A DNA stretch of 9,691 nt from Nitrospinaceae bacterium. GTDB lineage: Bacteria; Nitrospinota; Nitrospinia; Nitrospinales; VA-1. How positions within the stretch are numbered: position 1 is the first letter of the stretch; each line of letters opens with the position of its first letter. The position numbers and the translations under genes were made by a program. The stretch lies in the NCBI GenBank assembly GCA_029261435.1, contig JAJDBI010000075.1, positions 1-9,691 on the forward strand, given 5' to 3'. Under the pieces are notes generated by a model. That model saw only the letters and a program-made list of their open reading frames with translations. It was not told where the DNA came from and searched no databases. This document shows, one piece after another, positions 1 through 7,188 of the stretch.

Positions 1-244
1 CCCGACCTATTGCGGTATCTGGGAAGCTCAACTTGTCGTTCAGTAACTTAAAAACAGTTTTTACCCGTTTGGCCAATTCTGGAGACTTGGTATTCTCCAA
101 GCCGAGAAACTTTTTCCCTACATCAGTGAGCAGAGGTAGCTGGTCTGTAGACTTTATAAATATTGTAGACACGTTCAAATTTTTCCGGGTTAAGTTTAAA
201 CCACCGGGCAACGCTCGGTAGTAATTAGCAATGGCTTTATTTGG
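1..244 (-). CDS. possible partial or degraded coding region, unrecognised, running off the left edge
   Basis: On the minus strand one frame stays open for 81 codons from just after a TAG (complement of 245-247) to the window edge. The translation is balanced and protein-like, with segments such as NYYRALPGGLNLT, LLTDVGKKFLGLENTKSPEL and AKRVKTVFKLLNDKLSFPD, and the last part would form amphipathic helix. No ATG occurs in the open stretch; only an ATT, a TTG or an internal GTG could start it, and none has a clear Shine-Dalgarno sequence. It could be the start of a gene with an unusual start codon, a remnant of a decayed gene, or chance. The overlapping plus-strand frame (33-221) is rich in Phe and Ser and looks less like a protein. 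I do not recognise a family and infer no function. Confidence 0.28.
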
Positions 245-302
245 CTAGCAAAGAGTTTTCTCGGCTTCAAGAGTCCTTGCTATCTGCCTCTACGGCGAGC
301 AG

Positions 303-680
303 TCAACGCCAATCCCACCCTGCCCGCCCTAGCAGATAAAACGTAATCAGAAGGCAGGGCAAAAGATATGGCACCGCCTGAAAAGTGCTTACATCCGTCA
401 AAGAATATGCTGAGAATATAGACCGGGCACCATAAATAATTGCCAGAGCCTGAGCCAGTCTTTTCTTTCCCTTCAGCAGATAATAAGTCAACACACTCAA
501 AAGAAGAAGAAAGGCAACCAGGGAAAGAACCGCAGACAACCCCAAGTTGAAGGGAGGGATAAAAATCATGGCAATAACAAGGTAAGCCAAATTCAAACCC
601 AAAAACCCATAACCGGCCTGAGTGTACTTCCGAGCTCGAAGATCAAGGGTCTCCGTCGATTGAGAGTCTTCGTTTTCCAT
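303..680 (-). CDS. small four-helix integral membrane protein, unknown function
   Basis: The 125-residue product has a polar N-terminus of about 20 residues (MENEDSQSTETLDLRARKYT). Four hydrophobic segments follow at roughly residues 24-44, 47-69, 76-96 and 100-118, and the protein ends in a short Trp/Arg tail. It is therefore probably an inner-membrane protein with both ends in the cytoplasm. No catalytic motif is visible and I do not recognise the family. It is divergent from tyrS with a 127-base gap. There is no Shine-Dalgarno sequence before the ATG. A weak promoter-like pair on the minus strand (TTGCGT at 713-708, 16-base spacer, TACATT at 691-686) would put the transcript start within a few bases of the ATG, so the mRNA may be leaderless or nearly so. 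It ends with TGA. Confidence 0.72.
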   Translation of the reverse strand: MENEDSQSTETLDLRARKYTQAGYGFLGLNLAYLVIAMIFIPPFNLGLSAVLSLVAFLLLLSVLTYYLLKGKKRLAQALAIIYGARSIFSAYSLTDVSTFQAVPYLLPCLLITFYLLGRAGWDWR

Positions 681-763
681 GTTTTAATGTAAGATAAACT
701 GGTTTTAACGCAATCTTGCCTGCAGTTGCAGATTCATTTGCGGTATGTTAGCTTCCTGCTCTT

Positions 764-787
764 AGTTTAACAATAATTTTTTAAACT
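764..787. repeat. inverted repeat upstream of tyrS
   Basis: The arms AGTTTAA (764-770) and TTAAACT (781-787) are separated by ten AT-rich bases. The repeat lies about 20 bases before the tyrS ATG and contains AATAAT (772-777), a plausible -10 box without a convincing -35 partner. It could be an operator, a weak hairpin in the leader, or simply AT-rich promoter DNA. No tyrosine T-box leader is visible in the 127-base gap. Confidence 0.3.
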
Positions 788-807
788 GAATTTTCTTCCA
801 TAAAAAT

Positions 808-2007
808 ATGATCCCTGTTGACGAACAGCTAAAAACCATCCGCAGAGGCACCTCGGAGGTTATTGACGAAAAAGACCTGGCCAAACTGTTAGACACGGGA
901 AACCCCCTTAAGGTGAAAGCCGGGTTTGACCCTACGGCTCCCGACCTGCATCTCGGGCATACGGTTCTTCTGCATAAAATGCGGCAGTTTCAGGAACTGG
1001 GCCATGAAGTCATTTTTTTGATCGGTGACTTTACTGGAATGATCGGCGACCCCACTGGTCGCTCCGAGACCCGCAAAAACCTGACGCCTCAGGAAGTTCA
1101 GGAAAACGCAAAAACCTATCTCGACCAAGTTTAGAAAATTCTTGACCCTGAAAAAACCACGGTCGCTTATAACAGTGAATGGATGAACAAGTTTTCCTCG
1201 GTGAACATGATCGAATTGGCGGCACATTACACCGTTGCCAGAATGCTGGAACGCGATGACTTTCAAAAACGTCTCGCCAAAAACCTGCCAGTTTCCATTC
1301 ACGAGTTGATGTATCCCCTGATTCAGGGCTACGACTCGGTGGCTTTGAAATCCGATGTCGAATTGGGCGGCACCGATCAGAAATTCAATCTCCTCGTTGG
1401 CCGAGACCTGCAACGAGCCTACGGGCAAAAACCTCAAGTTGTGCTCACCATGCCTCTTCTGGAGGGGACCGATGGGGTACAAAAAATGAGCAAGAGTCTG
1501 GGGAATAGCATTGGTGTCTTCGATGCCCCAAACGAAATGTTCGGGAAAATCATGTCCATCTCAGATGATTTGATGTGGCGTTATTACGAGTTGTTAAGCC
1601 AGGTCAGCGCTCAGGATTTGGAGACCATGAAAAAACAGTCCGAGGCAGGGACTCTGAATCCTAAAAATGCCAAGATGAACTTGGCCAAGGAAATTGTTGC
1701 TCTGTACCATTCTCCAGAGCTTGCGGATACGGCTTTAGCCGAATTTGAAAATGTATTTAAGAAAAAGAACCTGCCCGAAGACATTCCGGTAGTAAAAGGC
1801 TGGGGTGATGAGTTGAAAGGGATCTGTAATATCCTGAAAGACCAGAACATGACCGACAGCACTTCAGCAGCTCGCCGCCTGATCCAACAGGGCTCCGTAA
1901 CCATAAATGGAGAGAAAGTTTCCGACGTCAATCAGGAGCTGCCGGGGAATTTGGAATACCTCATCAAAGTTGGCAAGAAACGGTTCCTGAAAATTCAACC
2001 AGGATGA
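808..2007 (+). pseudogene. tyrS: tyrosyl-tRNA synthetase interrupted by an in-frame TAG at codon 109
   Basis: The enzyme would charge tRNA-Tyr with tyrosine in the cytoplasm. Read through the stop, the frame is 399 codons, close to family length. The class I signature HLGH is at residues 48-51 within GFDPTAPDLHLGH, GDFTGMIGDPTGRSE follows, then QGYDSVALKSDVELGGTDQ in the tyrosine/tRNA-recognition region. KMSKS is at 226-230, and a C-terminal S4 RNA-binding domain covers about the last 60 residues (ARRLIQQGSVTINGEKVSDV). Codon 109 is TAG (1132-1134) between QV and KILDPEKT, where homologues usually carry an aromatic residue such as Phe; Tyr codons TAT/TAC are one base from TAG. The reading frame and all motifs after the stop are intact. 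The break separates HLGH from KMSKS, and the next ATG (1183) has no ribosome site. The gene may be a recent pseudogene, the base may be a sequencing error, or the stop may be read through. No Shine-Dalgarno precedes the ATG at 808. Confidence 0.9.
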
Positions 2008-3035
2008 TTTGAACGTTTAAACCGAACTTGGTTACCAATTACCATATCAACTCTGCTTTTCACCACGACTGCCGTTGCAGTTTTCTTTTGCGTGTCGATG
2101 ATCTTTAATTCTCCCCGCACATACGGTAGCAGAGGTGTCTTTTTAGTTTCAGGCTTGTACCAGATATCTTCCTCGATATCAGGAACACTATATACCTCGA
2201 AACGATCACCCGGCCGCACCTGATCATCCCATCCTTTATCGATGTAAACAAAGTCACCATCACTGATGCCTATTTTGTCATCCATGGATGCAACAATATA
2301 ACCTCCAATGGATTTGTCCATCTCTGGATACATGGAACTCTTGTCCATAAACTTTTTATAGGGTGTGAGCAAGTTCCCGGGTTCAATACTGTCATACGCT
2401 TTCACCACACGAGCAAAAGAAACCTCATCGCCCAGATCAGTGATCTCAATCACCCCTTGAATGATGACACGATGTCCAACAGGTTTTCCCGGATGAGGCA
2501 TCGTCCGGTGCTCATATCCCGTTCTCCGCGTATACTCTTCCAATTTCTCAAACATACCTCCCCGCAGAACGGGATGATAGATATAACGATCCTGCTTATA
2601 GACAGTGAACCGATCGCCCTTTTCAATTCCCTGACGCCTGCCAATATCCACAAAAATCTCATCAGGGCCCGTCGACCCCAGTTTATCTTCAAGCAGTTTG
2701 GTAATCGTACCTACCGGAACTAAATCCGAAGAGATGAACCCGGCATTGGCATATTTTTCTACGACATTTTTTTTTCGGACCGAATAATCATGGCTCCCGG
2801 CTTTAGATGAATTATTGTAATCAGTATAATTGCCGGTGTTTGCAACCACCTCACGGTTTCCATTTTCCTCAAGTGCGCCTTTTCCCGTAGGAAGAATCTC
2901 CATTTCAGGAGTTATCCCGGCCACTTCGTTTTCAAATGTAGTCTTTAGGTCTCCTCCCCATGCAGGCTGAACCACGAACACGGCATCATTCAAAACCGAA
3001 GTAAACAAAAATACTAATGAAATCAGCACCTTCAT
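1995..3035 (-). CDS. exported protein with duplicated beta-rich domain, unknown function
   Basis: The 346-residue product begins with MK and a hydrophobic stretch to about residue 24, followed by PAWGGD, which is a likely Sec signal peptide, so the protein probably acts in the periplasm or envelope. Residues 30-95 are polar and low in structure. Two similar units follow. In the first, VDIGRRQGIEKGDRFTVYK (129-147) leads to VIIQGVIEITDLGDEVSFARVV (190-211). In the second, VYIDKGWDDQVRPGDRFEVY (263-282) leads to VRGELKIIDTQKKTATAVVV (306-325). The shared pattern is IxxG...G...GDRFxVY, then a GxxxI strand and AxVV. This resembles beta-domain repeats seen in some LysM- or FlgT-type envelope proteins, but no LysM is present and the family is uncertain. 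A GAGG ribosome site lies seven bases before the ATG. Its 3' end overlaps tyrS by 13 bases, tail to tail. Confidence 0.82.
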   Translation of the reverse strand: MKVLISLVFLFTSVLNDAVFVVQPAWGGDLKTTFENEVAGITPEMEILPTGKGALEENGNREVVANTGNYTDYNNSSKAGSHDYSVRKKNVVEKYANAGFISSDLVPVGTITKLLEDKLGSTGPDEIFVDIGRRQGIEKGDRFTVYKQDRYIYHPVLRGGMFEKLEEYTRRTGYEHRTMPHPGKPVGHRVIIQGVIEITDLGDEVSFARVVKAYDSIEPGNLLTPYKKFMDKSSMYPEMDKSIGGYIVASMDDKIGISDGDFVYIDKGWDDQVRPGDRFEVYSVPDIEEDIWYKPETKKTPLLPYVRGELKIIDTQKKTATAVVVKSRVDMVIGNQVRFKRSNHPG

Positions 3036-3424
3036 AACAAAACCTCATCAAAGTTAAACAGAAATACAAAAAAACCGGTTTGCAGAAAAACCAATAATGG
3101 TTTTCTTATCCCACCGTTTCCAGCGACTGAAAAAATAAAATTACTATTGAATCTAAATATGTTACACCAGTTTTTGCCGAAATTGCAGGTTTTTTGAATG
3201 AAGAAATACCCTGATTCCAGGTTTCAGTAATTCATCTACCCTGCTAAAATCGCCAGAATCAAGCCATAAGCCCTAATTGAAAGGGATTAGACCTTGACAT
3301 GAGCCCCTGCCGATGAAATAATCCATCAAACCTTCCCGCATTATCTTCGGCTGTCTAAACATCTGATTTGGTAAGAGTAAGGCGGGATTTTAGTATTTTT
3401 TTAAGATTTTTTTAGGATAGATTA
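3036..3424. other. gene-free region between the divergent exported-protein gene and rpmH
   Basis: This 389-base AT-rich stretch has no credible coding frame. It contains the ribosome site of the exported protein (CCTCATC at 3043-3049, read on the minus strand), a ten-base palindrome AAACCGGTTT at 3072-3081, a small inverted repeat AAAACC/GGTTTT spanning about 3087-3104, and the rpmH promoter at 3294-3322. The rpmH leader is about 95 bases and ends in T-runs and AGGA (3413-3416). I found no DnaA-box cluster, although rpmH lies near the origin in some bacteria. Confidence 0.6.
3294..3322 (+). promoter_or_regulatory. near-consensus sigma-70 promoter for rpmH-rnpA-yidD-yidC
   Basis: A perfect -35 box TTGACA (3294-3299) is followed by a 17-base spacer and AATAAT (3317-3322), five of six matches to the -10 consensus. 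Transcription would start near 3329, about 95 bases before rpmH. A strong housekeeping promoter fits a ribosomal-protein operon. Confidence 0.72.
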
Positions 3425-3559
3425 ATGAAAAGGACTTTTCAACCCAGCAACATTAAAAGAAAACGCGTACATGGCTTCCGCAAACGAAGTTCCACCGTTG
3501 GTGGAAGACGCGTACTGGCAAACCGCAGGCGAAAAGGTAGAAAACGTTTGACGGTCTGA
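3425..3559 (+). CDS. rpmH: 50S ribosomal protein L34
   Basis: The 44-residue product begins MKRTFQPSNIKRKRVHGFRK and continues through VGGRRVLANRRRKGRKRLTV, the highly conserved, almost wholly basic L34 sequence at its usual length. L34 binds 23S rRNA in the large ribosomal subunit. AGGA at 3413-3416 is the likely ribosome site, eight bases before the ATG. It ends with TGA, and rnpA follows 74 bases later, the standard rpmH-rnpA pair. The gap holds a small CGGAAA-A-TTTCCG inverted repeat (3563-3575). Confidence 0.97.
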   Translation: MKRTFQPSNIKRKRVHGFRKRSSTVGGRRVLANRRRKGRKRLTV

Positions 3560-3633
3560 TCGCGGAAAATTTCCGACACTTGTGATATATAACCGTTACT
3601 TTCATGCCCTGAAGGGGTACTGGCGTTGAGTGG

Positions 3634-3978
3634 ATGGAAAATTTCTCTTTCAAAAAAATCGAGCGACTGGCCAAGAGGCCCGAGTTTGAGAAGGTAATGG
3701 ATAAAGGGAAAAAGAAGCGGGTGGGAAGATTATGCATCATCTTTTCTCTCCCTAACGAATTGGGCAGGAAGAGGTTGGGAATCATCGCCTCAAAAAAGGT
3801 AGGAAACGCGGTAGCCCGAAACAGGGCGAAACGAAAAATCCGGGAAACCTTTCGCCAAATCAAACACCGCATTGAACCCGCTCTGGACATCGTTATTATT
3901 TCAGGGAAGGACATGGTCAAGCTTCCTTACCGGGTGATTGAAAAAGAACTTTCGAATGCCCTTCTAACCGAAAGGTGA
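3634..3978 (+). CDS. rnpA: ribonuclease P protein component
   Basis: This is the small protein subunit of RNase P; it helps the catalytic RNA bind and cut the 5' leader from precursor tRNAs. The 114-residue length is typical. The family hallmark is present as KKVGNAVARNRAKRKIRE (about residues 54-71), the RNR motif of the conserved left-handed crossover that contacts RNase P RNA. The N-terminal FSFKKIERLAKRPEFEKVMDKGKK also fits the family. The ATG at 3634 is the only start available, because the frame is closed upstream by TGA at 3610; the ribosome site is weak. It lies between rpmH and yidD, as in most bacteria. Confidence 0.96.
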   Translation: MENFSFKKIERLAKRPEFEKVMDKGKKKRVGRLCIIFSLPNELGRKRLGIIASKKVGNAVARNRAKRKIRETFRQIKHRIEPALDIVIISGKDMVKLPYRVIEKELSNALLTER

Positions 3979-4024
3979 ACCTCGAAACCCGATCAAACGC
4001 CATAGTAATCCATCGCAGGCCTCC

Positions 4025-4237
4025 ATGTTAAACCAGATTATCCTTAAATTAGTGCGCGGTTATCAACGGTGGATTTCTCCCCTGTTCTTTCCGGCTTGCC
4101 GGTTTTATCACAGTTGTTCAGAATATGCCGCCCAAGCTTTAGAGCGTTATTCTCTGGTTAAGGCAGTAGGACTGATCATCAGCAGACTTTTAAAATGTCA
4201 CCCCTATCACAACGGTGGGGCGGACCCGTTGAAATAG
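4025..4237 (+). CDS. yidD: membrane protein insertion efficiency factor
   Basis: The 70-residue product carries the YidD signature: RGYQRWISPLF near the start, then CRFYHSCSEYA (about 25-36) and CHPYHNGGADPL at the C-terminus. YidD is a small membrane-associated protein thought to help YidC/Sec-dependent insertion of inner-membrane proteins. The family most often has CRFxPSCSxYA, so His replaces the usual Pro here. The ATG lacks a strong Shine-Dalgarno sequence (AGG only, at 4016-4018). It ends with TAG, and yidC begins 30 bases later. Confidence 0.94.
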   Translation: MLNQIILKLVRGYQRWISPLFFPACRFYHSCSEYAAQALERYSLVKAVGLIISRLLKCHPYHNGGADPLK

Positions 4238-4267
4238 GGCCGAACGGCCTGGAATCGGAGATTCGAC

Positions 4268-5908
4268 TTGGAAAACAGATTATTGCTCGCCTTTGTTCTT
4301 TCTTTGGCGGTATTTGTAGGATGGGGCTATTTCCTGGCAGAAGTGCAAGGCCCAATGCCAGTGCAGGAACAGGGCATAGATACTCAAGATGCTCAATCTC
4401 TTCCAACGCAAAGTACAGGAAGTACAGGCTCAACGCCTTCGGCTCCTTCCCTGCCTCAATCGTCACAAACCATAGTCCCGACTCCCGTTCCTGTTAATCC
4501 ATTCCCTGGTGAAGAGGTTCTCATCCAGATCTCAGCAGGAAAAACTCATTTCACCATCAGCAATCGCGGCGGCGTACTAAAACAATTGCAATTGCCTCGC
4601 TTCAAGAATGACAGCGGCGAAATTATCGACTTGATCGATAATCCCGATCACTTGACACCGGCTCTGGCTCTTAAAACAAACGACCCTGGAATAACATCCA
4701 TCTTGCAGAATGCTCATTATGAACCTTCGACAACTTCCATAGTTTTGGATGAAAATAACCCGGAAGGAAAACTGACTCTAACCCTGAACCATTCATCAGG
4801 ATTGCAGGTCGTTCGCAATTACACCTTTCATTTCGACGATTATCTGGTCGAAATGAGCACCCGGATCACCGCAACAGCCCTGGCAAGCAGGAACCTGCAA
4901 TATCAGGTATTGTTGGGACCCGGAATGGGCGGAAAAATTTCTTCACAAACCGATTACATCGTTTTTTCCGGTGCTACCGCATTTGCCAACAATGAACGCA
5001 TAGAGAATCCCCCTGAAGACGTCCACGACACGACATATTTCAAGGGTGATCTGAAGTGGATGGCCTTCCAGAATAAATATTTTGGGTCAGCCCTCATTCC
5101 GCAGCAAGGCACCAAAGCCGGTGTCGTGTTTAAAGAAAAAGATTCGGTTTTTGTCGGGCTGGAGCTGGAATCTGTCCAGTCTTCCGCCAACGCTCAATAT
5201 TTGTTGTATGCCGGCACCAAGGAACTGGAGATACTGGAAACCAAAGGCCACGACCTGGTAAGACTGATCGATTATGGCTGGTTCGGCAACAAGTTTGCGT
5301 TTCTGGTCAAACCTCTACTAAAAGTTCTGGCATTCTTCTATGAGCACACCGGCAATTACGGCTGGTCGATCATCTTCCTGACCATCATCATTAAATTATT
5401 ATTTTCTCCGCTGACTCATAAAAGCTTCAAATCCATGAAGGGAATGCAGAAGGTTCAGCCTTACGTAAAAGTCATTCAGGAAAGAAATAAAGACGACCGG
5501 CAGAAAATGAATGCAGAACTGCTGGAGCTATACAAAAAACACAAGGTCAATCCAGTCGGCGGTTGTTTGCCGATGCTGTTACAGATTCCTGTTTTCATCG
5601 CTCTCTATCACGCGCTGTTCTTTTCCATCGAGCTTCGCGGTGCTCCGTTCATAGGCTGGATCGTTGACCTCTCTGTAGCCGATCCTTATTACGTTTATCC
5701 CGTGCTCATGGGCGCTACGATGTTCCTGCAACAACGGTTGACACCATCAATAGGCGACCCCATGCAACAGAAGATCATGATGTTTCTTCCCATCGTGTTC
5801 ACTTTCCTGTTCATTTCGTTTCCATCGGGACTCGTCATCTACTGGACCGTCAACAATATGCTGACCATCTCCCAGCAGTATTACATCTACCACGTAGCCA
5901 AAGACTAG
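4268..5908 (+). CDS. yidC: membrane protein insertase YidC (Oxa1 family)
   Basis: YidC inserts and folds inner-membrane proteins, alone or with SecYEG. The 546 residues match the Gram-negative form. An N-terminal anchor (about 4-24, LLLAFVLSLAVFVGWGYFLA) is followed by a Ser/Thr/Pro-rich linker (about 43-80) and a periplasmic beta domain (about 83-330). The five-helix core starts near residue 345 and contains NYGWSIIF, PVGGCLPMLLQIPVFIALY (429-447) and FPSGLVIYWTVNN (518-530). The groove arginine of E. coli YidC is apparently lysine here (K376 in LTIIIKLLFSPLT), keeping the positive charge. The start is TTG, chosen because MENRLLLAF is the canonical YidC N-terminus and GGAG (4257-4260) sits seven bases upstream. 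The linker DNA has a nine-base tandem duplication (AGTACAGGA/AGTACAGGC, 4412-4429). It ends with TAG and is last in the rpmH operon. Confidence 0.97.
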   Translation: MENRLLLAFVLSLAVFVGWGYFLAEVQGPMPVQEQGIDTQDAQSLPTQSTGSTGSTPSAPSLPQSSQTIVPTPVPVNPFPGEEVLIQISAGKTHFTISNRGGVLKQLQLPRFKNDSGEIIDLIDNPDHLTPALALKTNDPGITSILQNAHYEPSTTSIVLDENNPEGKLTLTLNHSSGLQVVRNYTFHFDDYLVEMSTRITATALASRNLQYQVLLGPGMGGKISSQTDYIVFSGATAFANNERIENPPEDVHDTTYFKGDLKWMAFQNKYFGSALIPQQGTKAGVVFKEKDSVFVGLELESVQSSANAQYLLYAGTKELEILETKGHDLVRLIDYGWFGNKFAFLVKPLLKVLAFFYEHTGNYGWSIIFLTIIIKLLFSPLTHKSFKSMKGMQKVQPYVKVIQERNKDDRQKMNAELLELYKKHKVNPVGGCLPMLLQIPVFIALYHALFFSIELRGAPFIGWIVDLSVADPYYVYPVLMGATMFLQQRLTPSIGDPMQQKIMMFLPIVFTFLFISFPSGLVIYWTVNNMLTISQQYYIYHVAKD

Positions 5909-5913
5909 ACATG

Positions 5914-5943
5914 ACCCCCTGCCCACTTGTTTGGGTGGGGTTT
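5914..5943. terminator. hairpin terminator between convergent yidC and the MOSC gene
   Basis: ACCCC(C)TG-CCC on the left pairs with GGG-T-GGGGT on the right (5933-5941) around a short T-rich loop, with a small internal bulge. It is followed by TTT on the plus strand and lies six bases after the yidC stop and eleven before the MOSC stop. It could serve both convergent genes. The U-tract is short, so its efficiency is uncertain. Confidence 0.5.
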
Positions 5944-5953
5944 CCCACATGCG

Positions 5954-6817
5954 TTATGAATCAAGTCGCACTCGATCCCCTGCGCGAATAAGACCCGTTC
6001 GTACAACCGAAGCATACACTCCCACATTGCCCTGATTTTGCTGAACTGCGGTGCGCAAAATCCCAGTATCTTTCGGTAGATCTCCTTGAGCCAATGTGGT
6101 CATCACACAGCGACCGCATAAACCTGTAATTTTGAGGCGGACCTCGTCCCCAACAGCCAGGGTGTGACCAACCCATGCTTCTTCCACAAAAGATTTCTCA
6201 CCTCCGGGCGTTTCCACCACTATGTTGGGCCGAAACCTTTGAGTTTCAAAGCGCCCCTGTGGATAGCTGTCACTCAGCCGGGCCAGGGTCGAAGTCGTCA
6301 AAAGATGCACCTGTCCAAAATCAAAAAATGTCCCCGCTGGCAGCGCAAAATCAGTGACCGTGTTCTGATTATCACGACCCTCGACCTCGGGCCAATATTC
6401 TTCTGATTTCGCCGACCAGGAAGCCGGTAAAGGAGACTGTACACCTGTTATCCGAGCATCCTGCGCTACAGCAAGAATAACTTCACGGTTGAGGACTTTC
6501 GAGAGAATTTGATTAATATCCCGCTGCTCGCTGGTCACAGTAGTTCCATCCGGCATTCTGATGCAAACTGTAGACACTTTCTCACTTGAACCATTTTCAT
6601 CCATGAGCCTGGCTTGAAAGGAAAAAAGCGTAGGCCATTTTCTCGGATTCTTCGCAGTAGCCGTTTTCCCATCACCGGCATCTATCAAGGCATAAGCGCG
6701 ATCTCCAAAAAATCCATTTTTTCCTACTTGAGCAACGGATAGCGCCTCTCCCTCCATCGACTTTACAGGGTATCTTCGAAGCGAACTTATTTCACCAAGT
6801 TCGTTGTTGTTTGACAT
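5954..6817 (-). CDS. MOSC domain protein, mARC/YcbX-like putative molybdenum-cofactor reductase
   Basis: The 287 residues form a MOSC N-terminal beta-barrel domain (SSLRRYPVKSMEGE at 11-24, GFFGDRAYALID at 35-46) and a C-terminal MOSC domain (about 150-285). RFRPNIVVET (194-203) and LCGRCVMTT (233-241, Cys234 and Cys237) match the RFRPN and CxRCxxTT motifs of mARC/YcbX proteins. In that family the second Cys binds molybdenum cofactor, and some members reduce N-hydroxylated compounds. The 2Fe-2S ferredoxin domain fused in E. coli YcbX is absent, so a separate electron donor would be needed; whether the neighbouring CPVC protein plays that part is inference. AAGGG (complement of 6825-6829) lies seven bases before the ATG. 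It is downstream of the CPVC gene on the same strand with a 103-base gap, so it could share that transcript or have its own promoter. Confidence 0.88.
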   Translation of the reverse strand: MSNNNELGEISSLRRYPVKSMEGEALSVAQVGKNGFFGDRAYALIDAGDGKTATAKNPRKWPTLFSFQARLMDENGSSEKVSTVCIRMPDGTTVTSEQRDINQILSKVLNREVILAVAQDARITGVQSPLPASWSAKSEEYWPEVEGRDNQNTVTDFALPAGTFFDFGQVHLLTTSTLARLSDSYPQGRFETQRFRPNIVVETPGGEKSFVEEAWVGHTLAVGDEVRLKITGLCGRCVMTTLAQGDLPKDTGILRTAVQQNQGNVGVYASVVRTGLIRAGDRVRLDS

Positions 6818-6875
6818 GATATTTCCCTTCTATAAATAACTTTTAATAAAGTTCTTTTTATGACAGACCTAACCT

Positions 6876-6913
6876 GTCGATCGCCAGCCACCCAAAACCG
6901 GCTAACGATCGAC
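6876..6913 (-). other. 14-base-pair hairpin between the CPVC gene and the MOSC gene
   Basis: On the plus strand the arms are GTCGATCGCCAGCC (6876-6889) and GGCTAACGATCGAC (6900-6913) around a ten-base loop. The two non-matching positions are C/A on the plus strand but G-U in minus-strand RNA, so the full stem forms only in the transcript of these genes. It begins eight bases after the CPVC gene's TAA. No U-tract follows, so it is not a typical intrinsic terminator. It may protect the 3' end, reduce read-through into the MOSC gene, or mark an RNA-processing site. Confidence 0.55.
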
Positions 6914-6920
6914 TCAAGGT

Positions 6921-7160
6921 TTAAGATCCTTTTACATCGGCCATGGACGCACCAAAGTTGATATGGAAGACCTCGTTATCCAGCACCAACGCCGGGACAG
7001 ATTTCACACCTGCTGATTCTGCTCCTGCAATCCTATCAGGGCTTTGTGCAAAATGAACCACTTCAAGATTGTATTGATTACGATCAACAGCCTTGACCAC
7101 CATATCTTCAGCGGCTACACAAACGGGACAACCTGCATGATAAAAAACAGCATCCTTCAT
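6921..7160 (-). CDS. small thioredoxin/glutaredoxin-fold protein with a CPVC active site
   Basis: The 79-residue product begins MKDAVFYHAGCPVC, placing a CxxC redox site (Cys11, Cys14) right after the first beta strand, as in thioredoxin-fold proteins. VKSVPALVLD (about 52-61) supplies the expected cis-proline strand facing the active site. It is shorter than classical thioredoxin (about 105 residues) and nearer glutaredoxin or NrdH size. It has no signal peptide, so it should act in the cytoplasm as a dithiol-disulfide carrier; the partner is unknown. AGGAG (complement of 7167-7171) lies six bases before the ATG. It is divergent from marR across a 108-base region with two palindromes, and MarR control is the simplest inference. 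The MOSC gene follows on the same strand. Confidence 0.87.
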   Translation of the reverse strand: MKDAVFYHAGCPVCVAAEDMVVKAVDRNQYNLEVVHFAQSPDRIAGAESAGVKSVPALVLDNEVFHINFGASMADVKGS

Positions 7161-7188
7161 CGACTTCTCCTTAGTGAAAGTTTATTTA

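Noticed and set aside
33..221. 62-codon plus-strand frame
   Set aside because: It is rich in Phe and Ser with no ribosome site; the opposite-strand frame over the same bases looks more protein-like.
1132..1134. Genome-wide reassignment of TAG to an amino acid
   Set aside because: yidD, yidC and mnmE all end in TAG exactly at their family C-termini (mnmE after FCIGK), so TAG works as a stop in this genome.
889..1482. 197-codon minus-strand frame
   Set aside because: It lies wholly antisense to tyrS, whose translation matches a known family motif by motif; the antisense product is low-quality and unrecognised.
1183..2007. Separate downstream gene encoding a free C-terminal TyrRS fragment
   Set aside because: The ATG at 1183 is an internal Met of the family sequence (SEWMNKF) with no ribosome site, and the fragment lacks the HLGH half of the active site.
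3036..3424. Replication origin near rpmH
   Set aside because: I found no DnaA-box cluster or AT-rich repeat array, and no dnaA gene is in the window.
3453..3920. 155-codon minus-strand frame
   Set aside because: It is antisense to both rpmH and rnpA, which are unmistakable.
6838..6853. AACTTT-TAAT-AAAGTT inverted repeat upstream of the MOSC gene as an operator
   Set aside because: Short A/T arms in AT-rich DNA arise easily by chance and do not resemble the GTATCG operators.
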